DNA from: Saccharothrix coeruleofusca
GTDB lineage: Bacteria > Actinomycetota > Actinomycetes > Mycobacteriales > Pseudonocardiaceae
Length of the DNA stretch: 64,000 bases
Direction: 5' to 3'
Assembly: GCF_014648515.1 (NCBI RefSeq)
Contig: NZ_BMRG01000020.1
Coordinates: 80,788-144,787 of the forward strand
The translations under genes and the position numbers were made by a program. The notes beneath the pieces are model-generated. The model made no database searches. It was not told where the DNA came from and saw only the letters and a program-made list of their open reading frames with translations. Positions 62,224 to 64,000 of the stretch are shown here, piece by piece (the first letter of the stretch is position 1; each line of letters starts with the position of its first letter).

Positions 62224-62987
62224 CGCCCTCTCCTGCTCTGCTCACTGGCACTGCGCTGACTGGCACCGGAGAGCCAGGTCGCGATCCGGTCTACCAGAGC
62301 GGGCGTCATCGCGGACTCGGCGTGCCGGGTGCCCGGCTCCAGCCACAGCTCGGCGTTCCCGCCCGCGGCCCGGTGCAGCGCGGTGGCGTGCGCCGGCCCG
62401 AAGTAGTGGTCGTCCTCGCCGTGCACGATCAGCAGCGGCGTGGGCGCGATGCGGTGCACCACCTCCAGCGGGCTCTCCGGCACGGTGGCCCACGGCGGCC
62501 CCAGCCGCACGCCCAGCGCGCGGGCTGCCAGCCTGCCGTGCGGCTGCTCCAGCAGCCAGTGCACCCGGCGCATGGCCGCGGTCTCCCGCACCCACCAGCG
62601 CGACGGGCTGCTCACCGCGGCGACCGCGTCCGGCCGGTCCTCGTGCAGCGCGGCGTGCCGCAGCGCGATCGACGCGCCCATGGAGAACCCGACCGTCACC
62701 ACGCGCCGGTACCCCAGGTCGCGGGCCAGCGAAACCCCGGCGGCCAGGTCGTGCACCTCGTCACCGCCGACCGTGGAGCGGCCCCCGGAGCGGCCGTGGC
62801 CGCGGAAGTCCAGCGCGACCACCCCGCCGTGCCGGGCGAAGCGCTCCAGCACCCTGGCCACCCACGGCTTGCGCACGTGGTTGGTGAAGCCGTGGCCCAC
62901 CACGAAAGCCAGGTCCTCGTGGGTCCGCACGGCCACACCACGTGACCTCACGTGCACGCCCCGCAGCAGCACGGAATCGTGTGACAT
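62220..62987 (-). CDS. alpha/beta hydrolase
   Basis: A 255-aa hydrolase: LAFVVGHGFTNHVRKPWVAR holds the oxyanion HG, VVALDFRGHGRSGG follows, the nucleophile elbow is VVTVGFSMGASIALRHAAL (Ser), acid in LLIVHGEDDHYFG and His in EPGTRHAESAM. It is probably an esterase or lipase of unknown substrate. It is first in an operon with the DUF2993 and thioredoxin genes. Confidence 0.9.
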   Translation of the reverse strand: MSHDSVLLRGVHVRSRGVAVRTHEDLAFVVGHGFTNHVRKPWVARVLERFARHGGVVALDFRGHGRSGGRSTVGGDEVHDLAAGVSLARDLGYRRVVTVGFSMGASIALRHAALHEDRPDAVAAVSSPSRWWVRETAAMRRVHWLLEQPHGRLAARALGVRLGPPWATVPESPLEVVHRIAPTPLLIVHGEDDHYFGPAHATALHRAAGGNAELWLEPGTRHAESAMTPALVDRIATWLSGASQRSASEQSRRGR

Positions 62988-63162
62988 GGATGTAACAGGC
63001 GTGACGCTTGTGGAAACAACTGTGACTCCCACCTGCTGACCTGGGTATTTCGCCGTGCGCACCGGTATCGTCTCCGTCATCCGCAGGCAACGGGGCCCGG
63101 TCACCGTACTTCGCCGCGAGCTGGTCCGGTGACCAGCCACGGCCGAACAGGAGGGCGCCGCG

Positions 63163-63921
63163 ATGAGCATCGACGTGCTGCTGCTGACCACCGACTCCGA
63201 CCCAGAAGCCGTTCTCCCCGCCCTGTCCCTGCTGCCGCACGAGGTCCGCCCCCTGCGCCCGGAGGTCTCGGCGCTGCTGGAAGCCGGTCCGCACGACGTC
63301 GTCCTGGTCGACGCCAGGACCGACCTGGTCGGCGCGCGCAGCCTGTGCAAGCTGCTGGACTCCAGCGGCGTGGACGTCCCCGTCGTCGCCGTGGTCACCG
63401 AGGGCGGCCTGGTCGCGGTCAACTCGGACTGGAACGTCGACGAGATCCTGCTGCCCACCTCCGGCCCGGCCGAGGTGGACGCCCGGCTGCGGCTGGTCCG
63501 CTCCCGCCGGGGCAACGCCCAGGCGGGCGGCGACGGCTCCCTGCAGCTGGGCGAGCTGGTCATCGACGAGGCCACCTACACCGCCCGGCTGCGCGGCCGC
63601 CCGCTCGACCTGACCTACAAGGAGTTCGAGCTGCTCAAGTACCTGGCGCAGCACGCGGGCCGGGTGTTCACCCGCGCGCAGCTGCTCCAGGAGGTCTGGG
63701 GCTACGACTTCTTCGGCGGCACCCGCACGGTGGACGTGCACGTCCGGCGCCTGCGCGCCAAGCTCGGCCCCGAGCACGAGTCGCTGATCGGCACCGTGCG
63801 CAACGTGGGCTACAAGTTCGTCCGCCCGCCGCGCCCCGGCGGCATCCGCCGAGGCATCGAGCACCTGGCCGAGCCCGCCGACAACAACCCCCTCGACGAA
63901 GCCGAGCTGTACAGAGTCTGA
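63163..63921 (+). CDS. glnR: orphan nitrogen regulator GlnR
   Basis: A 252-aa OmpR-type regulator. The receiver domain is atypical: it has VVLVDARTD (Asp 50) but not the acidic pocket of true phospho-receivers, as in actinobacterial GlnR. The winged helix is canonical ([54 protein letters not shown]). No kinase partner is adjacent. Position next to the sulfurtransferase/thioredoxin block matches mycobacterial glnR (Rv0818). AGGAGG lies 6-8 nt before the ATG. Confidence 0.92.
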   Translation: MSIDVLLLTTDSDPEAVLPALSLLPHEVRPLRPEVSALLEAGPHDVVLVDARTDLVGARSLCKLLDSSGVDVPVVAVVTEGGLVAVNSDWNVDEILLPTSGPAEVDARLRLVRSRRGNAQAGGDGSLQLGELVIDEATYTARLRGRPLDLTYKEFELLKYLAQHAGRVFTRAQLLQEVWGYDFFGGTRTVDVHVRRLRAKLGPEHESLIGTVRNVGYKFVRPPRPGGIRRGIEHLAEPADNNPLDEAELYRV

Positions 63922-63923
63922 TT

Positions 63924-63947
63924 GCCGCTGCTCCGCAGACGGCGGCT
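63924..63947 (+). repeat. 24-bp direct repeat after glnR, copy 1
   Basis: GCCGCTGCTCCGCAGACGGC plus GGCT, identical to 63977-64000. Each copy can fold (CTGC TCC GCAG core inside GCCG/CGGC arms). It starts 2 bp after the glnR stop, so it may form part of a terminator. Confidence 0.7.
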
Positions 63948-63976
63948 CGGCCGCCCGGAAGTCGGCTGTATCGATG

Positions 63977-64000
63977 GCCGCTGCTCCGCAGACGGCGGCT
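63977..64000 (+). repeat. 24-bp direct repeat after glnR, copy 2
   Basis: Identical to 63924-63947, 53 bp downstream. It ends at the window edge, so more copies may follow outside. Confidence 0.7.

Noticed and set aside
62988-63162. Possible GlnR box (GTAAC, GTGAC, GAAAC strings) before glnR
   Set aside because: The elements do not keep the a-site/b-site 6-nt spacing of known GlnR boxes, so I do not list it as a site.

Overview
The window is high-GC actinobacterial DNA. GC-rich third codon positions, many GTG starts, 4-bp ATGA/GTGA gene overlaps, leaderless promoters, mycothiol-type enzymes, type VII secretion (ESX) accessory proteins, XRE/DUF397 pairs, RsiG and GlnR all point to the Pseudonocardiales (an Actinosynnema/Saccharothrix-like organism). 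The genus is inferred from gene content only. I saw no rRNA, tRNA, CRISPR array, insertion sequence or phage module.

Backbone. The order purC, purSQL, purF, purM, DUF3073, ygfZ, pabC, nitrobindin-like protein, DUF1416 protein, thiosulfate sulfurtransferase, thioredoxin, DUF2993 protein, glnR matches, as I recall it, the Mycobacterium tuberculosis order from purC (Rv0780) to glnR (Rv0818). Other genes are inserted into this conserved frame.

Layout. 0-7.7 kb: amino-acid ABC importer (cut at the edge), purC, a DUF2334 protein, an MBL-fold protein, an epimerase remnant, an orphan DUF3800 gene and purSQL. 7.7-21.7 kb: GH25 lysozyme, aldo/keto reductase, two tandem pentapeptide-type membrane proteins, a DUF574 methyltransferase, a GGDEF-EAL protein, then a carbohydrate block (glucan debranching-type enzyme and GT4 glycosyltransferase behind a CIRCE element, glucose-dehydrogenase-like MDR, secreted GH15 glucoamylase). 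21.9-28.4 kb: a DUF3558 lipoprotein and two ESX satellite sets (WxG protein/PPE-like/EspG; EspC-like/DUF1023 hydrolase). 28.5-36.4 kb: mycothiol-dependent enzyme, purF, purM, SnoaL/TetR pair, XRE/DUF397 with a 44-aa divergent gene, SigE-family sigma factor with a membrane partner, ArfB. 36.5-47.2 kb: orphan CitA-type kinase and a complete-looking myo-inositol operon (LacI regulator, iolG, iolE, ABC importer, iolC, iolB, iolD). 47.2-54.2 kb: cyclase-like protein with a Crp/Fnr regulator, old yellow enzyme, DUF3073, MFS exporter, c-di-GMP-binding anti-sigma RsiG, BKACE enzyme. 54.2-64 kb: ygfZ/Fur, pabC, 5-oxoprolinase subunits B and C, nitrobindin-like protein with a 32-aa membrane peptide, a sulfur-transfer operon behind a cysteine-type leader peptide, and glnR.

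The most unusual structural signal is a 46-bp dispersed repeat, present in seven copies in both orientations, always next to the 3' end of genes and twice supplying the C-terminal codons of a gene. Also notable are the CIRCE element before sugar genes, the cyclase-like/Crp pair with a VVQ-rich tail, a FadR-type operator before pxpBC, and two tiny genes of 44 and 32 aa.
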